64,000 nucleotides of DNA from Oscillospiraceae bacterium (GTDB lineage: Bacteria > Bacillota > Clostridia > Oscillospirales > CAG-272): the NCBI GenBank assembly GCA_015064385.1, contig SVSI01000001.1, positions 29,637 through 93,636 of the forward strand, in the 5' to 3' direction. The position numbers and the translations under genes were made by a program. The notes beneath the pieces are model-generated. The model saw only the letters and a program-made list of their open reading frames with translations, was not told the DNA's origin and searched no databases. Shown here in pieces: positions 32,043 to 41,026 of the stretch; the stretch's first letter is position 1; the number at the start of each line of letters is the position of its first letter.

Positions 32043-34451
32043 GTGAACGTAAGAGAATTTCTGAAAAACAACATCGTTTATCTGGACGGCGCTATGGGGA
32101 CCATCCTTCAGGAAAGAGGGCTCGGCGTAGGCGAGCTTCCCGAAAGGTGGAACGTAAGTCATCCGGACGTGATAAGAGAGATACACAAGGCGTATTTTGA
32201 TGCGGGATCGAATATAGTTTGCACGAACACCTTTGGTGCAAACGTTCTTAAATATTCACCGGACGAGCTTGAGAGCGTAGTCAAAGCGGCTCTTGAAAAC
32301 GCGTTTGCGGCAAGAGAGGAAAGCACCTCGCCTCAGGAAAAGTTCGTCGCGCTCGATATTGGACCGCTCGGCAGAATGCTTGCCCCGTACGGTGACCTCG
32401 ATTTCGAGGAGGCAATTGCCGTCTTTTCCGAGACGGTAAAGCTGGGCGCGCGTTACGGTGCCGATCTTATCTTTATCGAGACCTTCAGCGACAGCTATGA
32501 AACGAAGGCGGCAGTACTTGCCGCAAAGGAAAACAGCGATCTTCCCGTTTTCGTGTCGAACGCTTATGGAGAAGACTCCAAGCTGATGACGGGCGCATCC
32601 CCCGCTGCTATGGTCGCACTTCTCGAGGGACTCGGAGCGGACGCTATCGGAGCAAACTGCTCAAGAGGTCCAAAGGCGCTTGAGGGGGTTGTCTGCGAGT
32701 ATCTGAAATATTCGTCGCTGCCCGTTATTTTCAAGCCCAACGCAGGACTTCCGCGCGTTGAAAACTTAAAAACCGTTTACGATCTTTCTGCCGAGGATTT
32801 TTCACTTGAGGTAGAAGAGCTTGTCAAAAAGGGCGTGCGCGTCGTCGGTGGATGTTGCGGAACCTCTCCGGAATATATTGCTAAAACGGTAAAGGCGTGT
32901 ACTGACATCAAGGTGCAGACAGTTGAAAAGAAGAATATTACGGCGGTGTCCTCTTATACTCACGCGGTAGTGTTCGGAGAAAAGCCGATACTTATAGGCG
33001 AGAGGATCAATCCTACGGGCAAAAAACGCTTTAAGGAAGCGCTGAAAAGCAACGATGTAAACTATATTCTGAAAGAGGGACTCGATCAGCAGAGTGCGGG
33101 TGCGGAAATACTTGACGTAAACGTTGGTCTGCCCGAGATCGACGAGCGCAAGATGCTTACGAGCGTTATGAGCGAGCTTCAGGCGGTCAGCGATCTTCCT
33201 CTCCAGATAGACACCTCAAACGGGGATGCAATGGAAAAGGCACTTCGCCGATATAACGGAAAAGCGATGATAAACTCGGTGAACGGCACGAAGGAAAGCA
33301 TGGACCGCGTTTTCCCGCTTGCAAAAAAGTACGGCGGACTGATCGTTGCCCTCACGCTTGACGAAAAGGGAATACCCGCTCTCGCCGAAGAGCGTCTTGA
33401 AATAGCAAAAAAGATACTTTCAGAGGCAGAGAGCTACGGAATTGACAAAAAAGATATTATTTTCGATCCGCTCGCGCTTACGATAAGTGCAGATCAAAAC
33501 GCCGCAAAGGAAACCCTGCGTGCGGTAAAAATGATAAAAGAAGAGCTTGGCTGTCACACCTCACTCGGTGTGTCAAACGTCTCGTTTGGACTACCGAACA
33601 GAGATTTTATAAATTCGACCTTCTTTGCTCTCGCTATGCAAAACGGACTTTCCGCGGCGATAATGAACCCCTATTCGCTTGAGATGATGAAGGCGTACAG
33701 AAGCTATCTTGCGCTCTCGGGAATGGATGAAAACTGCGGTGACTATATCACTTTTGCTCAAAGTGTAAGCGTTGAGACGCCTACCTTGACGACCGTTTCG
33801 TCGCAGACGAAGGATGCGTCTTCGGAAAACACGCTCCGTGCGGCTATAATAAAGGGTCTCCGCGACAGTGCGGCAAGTATCAGCCGCGAGCTGCTTCGGG
33901 AGAAGGACGGACTTGACATAGTAAACGGCGAGATAATCCCTGCGCTTGATACCGTTGGCGAGCAGTACGAGAAAAAGACGCTCTATCTGCCCCAGCTCCT
34001 TATGAGCGCAGAGGCGGCAAAGGCGGCGTTTGAGCAGATCAAGGCAGCTATGCCGAGCGGTAAGGCGGCAACGAAATGCCCGTTTGTCATAGCGACCGTT
34101 AAGGGAGATATACACGATATAGGCAAAAACATCGTGCGCCTTATTCTTGAAAATTACGCGTTTGACGTATGCGACCTCGGTCGTGACGTTCCTCCGTGTG
34201 AGATAGTAAACAAGGTACTTGAGCTCAATGCGCCCCTCGTGGGACTCAGCGCGCTTATGACGACTACCGTTCCCGCAATGGAGGAAACGATAAAGCTTCT
34301 GCGTGAAAAAGCCCCGTTTTGTAAGATACTCGTAGGCGGCGCGGTGCTTAATGAGGAGTACGCAAAGCTCGTTGGAGCAGATAAATATGCGCGTGACGCG
34401 ATGGAAGCGCTCAGATATGCAGACGAGGTGTTTGAGTCTGTTAAAAAATAA
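32043..34451 (+). CDS. metH: Cobalamin-dependent methionine synthase lacking the activation domain
   Basis: MetH methylates homocysteine using methylcobalamin. The 802-aa protein has the homocysteine-binding barrel with its zinc Cys residues (GANCSRG, then VVGGCCGTSPEYI), the pterin-binding barrel (IGERINPTGKKRFKEAL and LDVNVGLPEIDE), and the cap and cobalamin domains (DIHDIGKNIVRLILENYAFDVCDLGRDVP, with His as lower axial ligand). It ends after the B12 domain, so the SAM-dependent activation part comes from the gene just upstream. Start is GTG at 32043 after AGGAG. Confidence 0.97.
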   Translation: MNVREFLKNNIVYLDGAMGTILQERGLGVGELPERWNVSHPDVIREIHKAYFDAGSNIVCTNTFGANVLKYSPDELESVVKAALENAFAAREESTSPQEKFVALDIGPLGRMLAPYGDLDFEEAIAVFSETVKLGARYGADLIFIETFSDSYETKAAVLAAKENSDLPVFVSNAYGEDSKLMTGASPAAMVALLEGLGADAIGANCSRGPKALEGVVCEYLKYSSLPVIFKPNAGLPRVENLKTVYDLSAEDFSLEVEELVKKGVRVVGGCCGTSPEYIAKTVKACTDIKVQTVEKKNITAVSSYTHAVVFGEKPILIGERINPTGKKRFKEALKSNDVNYILKEGLDQQSAGAEILDVNVGLPEIDERKMLTSVMSELQAVSDLPLQIDTSNGDAMEKALRRYNGKAMINSVNGTKESMDRVFPLAKKYGGLIVALTLDEKGIPALAEERLEIAKKILSEAESYGIDKKDIIFDPLALTISADQNAAKETLRAVKMIKEELGCHTSLGVSNVSFGLPNRDFINSTFFALAMQNGLSAAIMNPYSLEMMKAYRSYLALSGMDENCGDYITFAQSVSVETPTLTTVSSQTKDASSENTLRAAIIKGLRDSAASISRELLREKDGLDIVNGEIIPALDTVGEQYEKKTLYLPQLLMSAEAAKAAFEQIKAAMPSGKAATKCPFVIATVKGDIHDIGKNIVRLILENYAFDVCDLGRDVPPCEIVNKVLELNAPLVGLSALMTTTVPAMEETIKLLREKAPFCKILVGGAVLNEEYAKLVGADKYARDAMEALRYADEVFESVKK

Positions 34452-34463
34452 TCGGTGATTTTT

Positions 34464-35402
34464 ATGAAGAAAAAGATTTTCATAATTTCGGGGATCTTTT
34501 TGCTCGCTGTTGTGGCGGTGCTTGCCGTGGTTTTTATTACGCGAGACGAGAAGACCTCTGATATTTCCATTGATATTAACGATACCTTGCCCGACGGTAA
34601 CGGTAAAAAAGCGACCGTGATTCTTCTTGGCGGCCAGTCCAACGCTTCGGGTTGCAGCTTTGACGAGTATCTTAAGAAAAACGTCTCAAAAGAGAAGTAC
34701 GCTGAGTACGAAAACGGATTTGATAACGTTTATATCAACTATCACGTGACAGATTCAAACGTATCCGGCGGCTTCGTTAAATGCGCGGTTCGTCAAGGAG
34801 AGCTTGGAGAGCGTTTCGGCCCCGAGCTCGGACTTGCCGAGAAGCTTCACGAGCAATATCCCGAAAAAACGTTTTTTATTATAAAATGCGCGTGGGGCGG
34901 CTCCAACCTTTTCAGGCAGTGGCGTTCGCCATCGTCAATGGGCAAAACGGGAGAGATGTACGCGTATTTTGATGCATTCGTAAAAACGAGTTTGCAGTAT
35001 CTTGACAGCAAAAATTATGACGTAGAGATAGCGGGTATGTGCTGGATGCAGGGTGAATCGGATTCGGTTTCCAAAGAAAGCGCCAAGGATTACGCGAAGA
35101 ATCTGAAGAAATTTATAAAAGACGTTCGCAAAAGCTTTGAAGAGTATGCACCCGGTGGCGGAATTGCTTTCGTTGACGCTTACATAGCGGATAATCCGTC
35201 GCTTTGGACGTACTGCGACGTAGTCAATGAGAAAAAGCGAGAGGTTGCCGAGCTTTCAAGTATCAACACCGTTGTTGATACCGGATCGCTCGTCTGTTCT
35301 GAAGAACCCGAGAACGAGCCGGACATCCCACACTACGATTCAATGAGCGAGATAAAGCTCGGACATCTGTTTGCTGAACAGATAATGAAATTTATAGGAT
35401 AA
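34464..35402 (+). CDS. SGNH-type carbohydrate acetylesterase (sialate O-acetylesterase-like)
   Basis: A 312-aa protein with an N-terminal membrane anchor (residues 1-24, no clear lipobox) and an SGNH hydrolase domain. The motifs are VILLGGQSNASG (nucleophile Ser), AWGGSNLFRQW, CWMQGESDS and a final DTGSLV with HYDSMSEIKLGHLFAEQI carrying the catalytic His. This is the SASA/CE6 type that removes acetyl groups from sugars. I prefer ATG 34464 over the GTG at 34455. Structured element A starts 3 bp after its stop. Confidence 0.8.
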   Translation: MKKKIFIISGIFLLAVVAVLAVVFITRDEKTSDISIDINDTLPDGNGKKATVILLGGQSNASGCSFDEYLKKNVSKEKYAEYENGFDNVYINYHVTDSNVSGGFVKCAVRQGELGERFGPELGLAEKLHEQYPEKTFFIIKCAWGGSNLFRQWRSPSSMGKTGEMYAYFDAFVKTSLQYLDSKNYDVEIAGMCWMQGESDSVSKESAKDYAKNLKKFIKDVRKSFEEYAPGGGIAFVDAYIADNPSLWTYCDVVNEKKREVAELSSINTVVDTGSLVCSEEPENEPDIPHYDSMSEIKLGHLFAEQIMKFIG

Positions 35403-35405
35403 AAT

Positions 35406-35796
35406 AAAAAAGCAGAGACCGAAATCCGGGATGTTCTTAGCAGATAAATAAGATAGGGGTATGGGCGCATCCCGATGCATTTGTAAAACAAATGCGAAAC
35501 CGGCGATAAAACAGAAGGGAGAGTCATGCGGAAGCAAAATTCCGTAAGACTCTCTCTTTTTCTGCTGTCTATGAGTGATATTCTTTGCTTTCGCAAAGAG
35601 TGATATTGCCCTTGCGGGCAGTGATATTGTTCGGTTACGCCTCACAGTGATATTCTATTCGCCTCAAAAACTCGCGAAGCGAATACCACTCGGAGTGAGC
35701 CGAATATCACTGCGTAGCAATATCACTCGCCGCAGGCGAATAGAACCGGCGTGATACTCCGATAAGAGCATCACGCCAAAAGGTCTCTGCTTTTTT
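35406..35796 (+). repeat. Structured noncoding element A, copy 2
   Basis: A 391-bp element lying between convergent genes. Its ends are a perfect 15-bp inverted repeat, AAAAAAGCAGAGACC and GGTCTCTGCTTTTTT. Inside, GCATTTGT/ACAAATGC forms a hairpin, then a GAGAGTC/GACTCTC hairpin. Next come four segments starting AGTGATATT, each followed by its own short stem, and three starting AATATCACT or a variant, then GGCGTGATACTC/GAGCATCACGCC. The last 140 bp are nearly the same as in copy 1; the first four stems are different sequences with the same layout. It overlaps the spoIIE stop by 2 bp. Confidence 0.82.
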
Positions 35797-38218
35797 ATGC
35801 CGCGTCATTTATACGAATGACCGCAACGCTCACGTCGTCCGCGCGGTCTTTTTCTTTGACGGCACGTGAGTATATCTCCCTTGCGGTTTCCTCGGGGGAC
35901 GATTTTGCACAAGATATTATCACCTCGGGTACCCAAAGGGCGTCCTCGAGACAATGTGCAACTCCGTCACTCATCATTACCACGAGGTCTCCGCTCTGAA
36001 GCGTCATTTTGATATTTTCTGCGTTTATCTCTCGCGTGATACCGAGGGGCATCGTGCTTGCATCTATCTTGAACAGATTTCCGTTTCTCAGGATATAGGA
36101 GGCGGCAGCACCGCATTTTACGAAAGTCCCCTCGCCCGAGAGCTCGTCAAACTCAAAGAGATCTACCGTGCAGTGGCACTCCTCCGAGCGCGAGCGAATG
36201 AAATTTGAGAGCATTTTCATAGTCACGTTCTTGAAATTTCCGGCGGACAGCATCTTTTCTATAAAAAGTGCGGATATTTCGGCACATTCGGCGGCGCGCG
36301 GTCCGCTTCCCATACCGTCGCAGATCATAGCGTAGCTTAGCTTCAAATCGGAGCGGAAGGTACGTATCACGTCTCCGCTTTCCTTTTCATCCTTCTTTTT
36401 GCCTGCAATGGTAAAGCTGTCGGTAGTAAAGCGCTCCTTGCTTTCAAGAGTCATCGTGACGTAGTCTCCGTCGAAAACGAATTTCGGATCGTCGAGAAAC
36501 AGTCCGGTCTCGTCGCTGAGTGCTTTTTTTATCTCGGCCGAGGTGACCGCAAGCGTACCGATGTCTATTCCCGAGGCAACGAGCGTCTTTTTGCGCTTGC
36601 CCCAAGCGCCCCACGCGCAAGAGCGCACCCCAAGAACTCCGAGTGTTTCCGAGGCGCGCTTTGCAAGCTCGTCGTCAGACTCGAATTCCTTGTCGCTCTC
36701 ATGCACCGCGTCTCGAAGAAGCTCGGACATTGCCTCGTAATCGAGCGCGAAAAGCTCGGTCTTATCGCGCTTTACAGCACTCTCGAGCAGCTCTGCCGTA
36801 CCTGCGTTAAGATCGGATATTATTCTTTCAACGCTTCGACAGCGTTTTCTGAATTTCTCGTCAAGATCCTCGCGCGCAAGCGTACCGCCCACGCGTATCT
36901 TGTTAACTATTGCATCGACCGTCTCGGAGCTTTCCTCGTAATCCTTTTGCCAGCATAATACGTTCAGCGGACAGTGACGGCAATGCTTGCTTATTACTGC
37001 GTTGCACATCTCTCTTATCTCGTAGGTGTACGGATGTCTGTGCGAGTCCGACATTTTCAGAAAGGTGGTGGCAAGCGCGTCAAATGATTCTGACATAGCG
37101 GATAGCCGGTTTCTCTCGCTCGTCCGCCTTTTTTCTTCCGCAAACCTTTGCTCAACGCTTTCGTGGACTCCCGAAAAGAATTTGAAGGAGGGAAGCACCG
37201 AGCTTTTTGCAAGCGGCCAGAAGATCACGGCGGTAAAAAGTATATTGCCCGCAAGAGGGAGCAGAGCAGACACGCCGCCCGTATAAAGAAGCATTATAAA
37301 GGTAAGTACGGACGAGATAAATACCGATGCGCCGATGCCTACCGTCCGCAGAGCGCCCGACACCATACCGAGTACGGCAAAGGCGGGTGCGACCAAGGGA
37401 TCAAAGGCAAGTCCGCAAATTATTCCTACCAGCGTTCCGCGTAGAAATCCGTTCGTCCAGGACGTATAGAAAACTATAAAGGATACTGCAATGGCGGCAA
37501 AGGACAGCCCGAAGAATACGTGCTCGCGAAGTGAGTAAACGAGCACGAAAAGAAGCACGCACACCGAAAAGTCACGCAGAGTTGAGGAGACGTTTCTGCC
37601 GAGCGCACAGCGAAAAGCTGCCGTGAAAATGGGGATCGACGCCGTCATAAAGAGCATTGCGAAAACCGACTCGGCAGAAAAGCGCATAGATATTACGTTT
37701 CCAAGACCGAGCGCAAATCCGGCGAGCGTGCCGATAAGACATCTTAAGGTGAGATTTTCTTCAAAGCTTTTTACGGAAATGCTCGCGTCCGCATTTGACG
37801 ACAGCACGAGCCGTGCTCCGAGAGTTACCGTGTAAGCGATAACGCTTGCGGCGACCGCTTCGCCCGATACTATCGCGCCTGCGAGTGCACCTATGTAAAC
37901 GAACACCGTTCCCGCGTACCCCGATGCACAGATAAGCGCGAGAGCAAACGGACGGCAGTTATAGAAAATCTTTGCACCCGCAAACAAAAATCCGAGTATG
38001 CCGAAGAAGAGCGAAAAGGCGACTCGCCTCTTTATTCGGTAGCTTTCGCTGACGTTCGCGTTTTCGGCCGCCTTTCCGAGCACGAGCTTGTCCTGTTCCT
38101 GTCCCAAAGTACCCAAAAACGAAAGCGTTGCCTTTTTTACACCGCGGAGTCGGTCGGAGACCTCTTTGTAAATCCGCCTTAACAGTTTATTTGCCCGATT
38201 GTACGTATTATTTTGCAT
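35795..38218 (-). CDS. spoIIE: Stage II sporulation protein E, PP2C phosphatase
   Basis: SpoIIE dephosphorylates the anti-anti-sigma factor SpoIIAA in the forespore and so releases sigma F, and it also helps place the polar septum. The 807-aa protein has about ten N-terminal membrane segments (residues 70-330), a central linker, and a C-terminal PP2C domain. YAMICDGMGSGPRAAECAE and GDLVVMMSDGVAHCLED supply the metal-binding Asp residues. Its presence shows that the organism is a true endospore former or a recent descendant. It is divergent from a SpoIIQ-like gene 268 bp away. Confidence 0.95.
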   Translation of the reverse strand: MQNNTYNRANKLLRRIYKEVSDRLRGVKKATLSFLGTLGQEQDKLVLGKAAENANVSESYRIKRRVAFSLFFGILGFLFAGAKIFYNCRPFALALICASGYAGTVFVYIGALAGAIVSGEAVAASVIAYTVTLGARLVLSSNADASISVKSFEENLTLRCLIGTLAGFALGLGNVISMRFSAESVFAMLFMTASIPIFTAAFRCALGRNVSSTLRDFSVCVLLFVLVYSLREHVFFGLSFAAIAVSFIVFYTSWTNGFLRGTLVGIICGLAFDPLVAPAFAVLGMVSGALRTVGIGASVFISSVLTFIMLLYTGGVSALLPLAGNILFTAVIFWPLAKSSVLPSFKFFSGVHESVEQRFAEEKRRTSERNRLSAMSESFDALATTFLKMSDSHRHPYTYEIREMCNAVISKHCRHCPLNVLCWQKDYEESSETVDAIVNKIRVGGTLAREDLDEKFRKRCRSVERIISDLNAGTAELLESAVKRDKTELFALDYEAMSELLRDAVHESDKEFESDDELAKRASETLGVLGVRSCAWGAWGKRKKTLVASGIDIGTLAVTSAEIKKALSDETGLFLDDPKFVFDGDYVTMTLESKERFTTDSFTIAGKKKDEKESGDVIRTFRSDLKLSYAMICDGMGSGPRAAECAEISALFIEKMLSAGNFKNVTMKMLSNFIRSRSEECHCTVDLFEFDELSGEGTFVKCGAAASYILRNGNLFKIDASTMPLGITREINAENIKMTLQSGDLVVMMSDGVAHCLEDALWVPEVIISCAKSSPEETAREIYSRAVKEKDRADDVSVAVIRINDAA

Positions 38219-38486
38219 TTTTTCGATTCCTTTCGATTTTTACGAGATTTGTGTTTATTATTTTACAATATCCGCGTTAAATAAAAGGTCGAAAGAGAGA
38301 TGGCGCGAAAAATAAGTTTTGGACGGTTTTTATCGCAGAGAGCACTAAAAGAGCGCTTTTTACGGTAAAAGGCAGAAAAAGCAAAGGTAAAAAAGTGCGA
38401 ACGTCAAATTTTTTGCATAAAAGGGAAACAAACGGCAAAAATAAGAAGGACAAATTCAAAAGAAAAAGGAAGGATTAGTTTCAAAA

Positions 38487-39230
38487 ATGAACGATCGATT
38501 CAAATTCTCAAGCAAAAAAATGTCGGCGGTGCTGTCGATATCCCTTGCGGTTATACTTGCCGTTACGGTAACGGTCCTGACCGTTGCCCTTGCGCTTCAG
38601 AGCGCTCCCGAGCCGACGCCTCTCCCCGATGATACCCCGAGTGATCAGCAAACGCCCACACCTATCCCCGACGACGAAAACAACGCAAACAATAAGGAGG
38701 ATGAGCCCAAGGATCCTCCGATCGAAAAGCCGGACGACGAAAACGGCAAAAACGATCAGGAAACGGTAGTGCCGGTACCCGACAAGCCCGTTTGGACGAC
38801 TCCCGTTGAAGGATACCTCTTCAAGGGACACAGCGATGAGGAGCTCGTATATTCGCTCACTCTCGGAGATTACCGTACGCATAGCGGAATAGACGTTTCG
38901 GCAGAGGCGGGAAGCGAGGTAAAATGCTGCCTTGACGGTACGGTCGAGGGTGTTTTCTACGATCCTATGATGGGATACTGCGTGAGTGTTGCTCACGAAG
39001 GCGGTATGGTTTCCTGTTATAAAAACCTCGGCGAAAATATTCCCGAGAGCGTAAAGGAAGGCGCAAAGATAAAAAGCGGCGAGGTGATCGGCTACGTTGG
39101 CGAGAGTGCAATGGTAGAATTTTCAGACGAAGCGCACCTCCATTTCGAGATACTTGTCAACGATGTTGCGATGGATCCTCTTGACTATATAAGCTACGCT
39201 GAAAATCCCGACGCGCCCGAAAATGAGTAA
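38487..39230 (+). CDS. M23 (LytM) peptidase domain protein, SpoIIQ-like
   Basis: A 247-aa protein with one N-terminal membrane helix (residues 13-36), a long Pro/Asp/Glu-rich linker (40-100), and a C-terminal LytM domain. The zinc motifs are intact: THSGID (HxxxD) and HLHFE (HxH). SpoIIQ of Clostridia keeps these residues while that of Bacillus subtilis has lost one. Topology, size and the divergent spoIIE neighbour support SpoIIQ, which joins the forespore to the mother-cell SpoIIIA channel. Cell-wall housekeeping endopeptidase is the alternative. Confidence 0.72.
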   Translation: MNDRFKFSSKKMSAVLSISLAVILAVTVTVLTVALALQSAPEPTPLPDDTPSDQQTPTPIPDDENNANNKEDEPKDPPIEKPDDENGKNDQETVVPVPDKPVWTTPVEGYLFKGHSDEELVYSLTLGDYRTHSGIDVSAEAGSEVKCCLDGTVEGVFYDPMMGYCVSVAHEGGMVSCYKNLGENIPESVKEGAKIKSGEVIGYVGESAMVEFSDEAHLHFEILVNDVAMDPLDYISYAENPDAPENE

Positions 39231-39233
39231 AAG

Positions 39234-39260
39234 AAAAACGGCTGTTTTACAGCCGTTTTT
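39234..39260. terminator. Terminator between SpoIIQ-like and lipoprotein genes
   Basis: Stem AAAAACGGCTG/CAGCCGTTTTT with a TTTTA loop, between convergent genes. Confidence 0.88.
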
Positions 39261-39266
39261 TACTTT

Positions 39267-40061
39267 TTATTTTATATTCATAGTTCCTTCTACGTATCCT
39301 GAGGTGTTGGGAAGATCCACCATGGAAAAATGGCTTCCCGGATTAAATACGTCAAGCGACAGAGTCATTTTGAGATCCTTTTGCTCGCCGTTTTCAGTCC
39401 CCGAAACGTTAAAGGAAAGTGCGTATTTCACGAAATAACCGTCAAAATCCGTGGAAAAGCTGATATCGACGTTACCGCCGATCGTATAGCCCGCCTCGAG
39501 CGCGTGCGAGGAATACAGCTCAAATATGGAATAGAGCTTGTCTTGTTCGCTTTTTTCCAGCTTCGAGACGTCAAGAGAAAGTACGAAATCACTTCCGCCG
39601 TCAGAATTGTCTGCAATCTTCTCGCCCGACACGCTCGGCAGGGAAAGAATTATGCCTTGGAGCGTGGGGTACTGCTTTTCAAACGCTTCTTGTGACAAGG
39701 TGTGCTTCATTTTGCTTTTTTCCAGCGTCTGATACATCACGCCGTTTTCGTAGTGGTGGTATAGAACGGATTCGGTGATTCCGGCTTGTGTTTCCACCTT
39801 GAGCGTGCGCTCGGAATAAAACGACGTTTTTCCGTCTTTTCTGATCAGCTTGCAGAATACGTAGTACGGCTCGTTGTAATTCACACCGTCCGCCGTAACG
39901 CTACGCGAAAGCTCGAATTTTTGATAAGAAAGATCTCTCGTCAGTGCTACTGCGTCGCAGTAGGTCTGAAAAGCACCTTTTTCATCGCTCTCGTCCTTTT
40001 TGCACGAAAAAAGGCAGGACGCCATACAAAGCGCAAGTAAAAGAGATAATATTTTTTTCAT
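39267..40061 (-). CDS. Lipoprotein of unknown function
   Basis: A 264-aa exported protein with signal peptide MKKILSLLLALCMAS and lipobox LFSC, followed by a Lys/Asp/Glu-rich spacer. The mature part is mixed beta-rich without a motif I recognise; it resembles small clostridial LolA/DUF-like lipoproteins only in general pattern. An alternative ATG at 40070 overlaps the stop of the DUF4838 gene. It is the last gene of the operon with the DUF4838 protein and the esterase. Confidence 0.65.
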   Translation of the reverse strand: MKKILSLLLALCMASCLFSCKKDESDEKGAFQTYCDAVALTRDLSYQKFELSRSVTADGVNYNEPYYVFCKLIRKDGKTSFYSERTLKVETQAGITESVLYHHYENGVMYQTLEKSKMKHTLSQEAFEKQYPTLQGIILSLPSVSGEKIADNSDGGSDFVLSLDVSKLEKSEQDKLYSIFELYSSHALEAGYTIGGNVDISFSTDFDGYFVKYALSFNVSGTENGEQKDLKMTLSLDVFNPGSHFSMVDLPNTSGYVEGTMNIK

Positions 40062-40066
40062 AAGGA

Positions 40067-41008
40067 TCATTTCTCGCTCAAAAGATTGCCGTAGTCGATA
40101 ATTTCCTTATCGCCGTACTCTTCAAGATAAGCTTTGTCCATATAAGCGCCGAAAGTCTTTATAGCGCAAACTCCGAGAGATTTATAGAAATCAAAGTCTG
40201 CGTTCAGAACGTTCTCGTGGTAGGGAACCTTAATGAGCGGCAGTCTGCCCCATTTGGTGTAGAAGGATACGTCGAGCCAGTATTCGAGGATCTCTGCGTT
40301 TTCTGCGGGGAAGGTCTTGAAAAGATCCTTTACAGTCTCTGCGTGGACGGCGTTTTCTCCCTCGGTTATGGGAGTAAACATATCTCTGTGTATAGGCGCG
40401 TACTCTGCAAAAATGCCTTCGGGAACAGGTCTCGTGGGCGGAACTACCGCGTCGTGATATGCCAGATAGCAGAGCTCTGCCTTTTCGTCGTAGCGGCGCA
40501 GACCTTTAAGGATATATTCCGCCATTATAAGGTTTTGATCGGATGCGGAGAGCTTTTCGCACTCCTCGCAGTGGCACCAAGCGTCCTCGACGTCGTCTGT
40601 CCACAGATAATATCTGTGTCCCGTCTGTTTGAGTATCTTTGCAAGACCGTACGAACGATCTGCAACGATCTCAAGCGCCTCTTTTGACTGCAGGCAAAGA
40701 TTATGGTCGTTTGCTCTCTTGCCATCCTTGTTTATTCTGAAATACTCGGGGTGAGCGTCGAAAAGGTCGCGAGGAAGCAGATAACGCAGAGCGTGAAGCT
40801 CGTGCTCAACGAGGATTCCCTCGGCTTCTACTTTCTCTATGAAAGCTCGTCCGTCGCGTTCAAGCCACTCAATATAATCCTCCATCGTGTTTTTGGTGGT
40901 TATAAAGTGGAGACCGAGCGTGTTGTATTTGCCTTTTTTGAGAATGTCTATCCACTCGTCGCAAACGTCGTGGAAACGGATGATAATACTTCTTTTAAGC
41001 TCGTTCAT
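40067..41008 (-). CDS. DUF4838-type glycosidase-like protein
   Basis: A 313-aa protein. The pattern YYLWTDDVEDAWCHCEECEKLSASDQNLIMAEYILKGL is typical of the DUF4838 family, which is related to alpha-glucuronidase-type barrels and found in plant-glycan loci. The Cys cluster CHCEEC may hold a metal. There is no signal peptide, unlike most family members, and the N-terminal sandwich domain is absent, so this is a core-only, cytoplasmic form. It lies 18 bp downstream of the esterase gene. Confidence 0.7.
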   Translation of the reverse strand: MNELKRSIIIRFHDVCDEWIDILKKGKYNTLGLHFITTKNTMEDYIEWLERDGRAFIEKVEAEGILVEHELHALRYLLPRDLFDAHPEYFRINKDGKRANDHNLCLQSKEALEIVADRSYGLAKILKQTGHRYYLWTDDVEDAWCHCEECEKLSASDQNLIMAEYILKGLRRYDEKAELCYLAYHDAVVPPTRPVPEGIFAEYAPIHRDMFTPITEGENAVHAETVKDLFKTFPAENAEILEYWLDVSFYTKWGRLPLIKVPYHENVLNADFDFYKSLGVCAIKTFGAYMDKAYLEEYGDKEIIDYGNLLSEK

Positions 41009-41026
41009 TTTTGAAATATCCTTTCG

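Noticed and set aside
38287-38293. Spo0A-box-like GGTCGAA between spoIIE and the SpoIIQ-like gene
   Set aside because: Six of seven bases match the 0A box, but one such match is expected by chance in this length and no second box or placed promoter was found.
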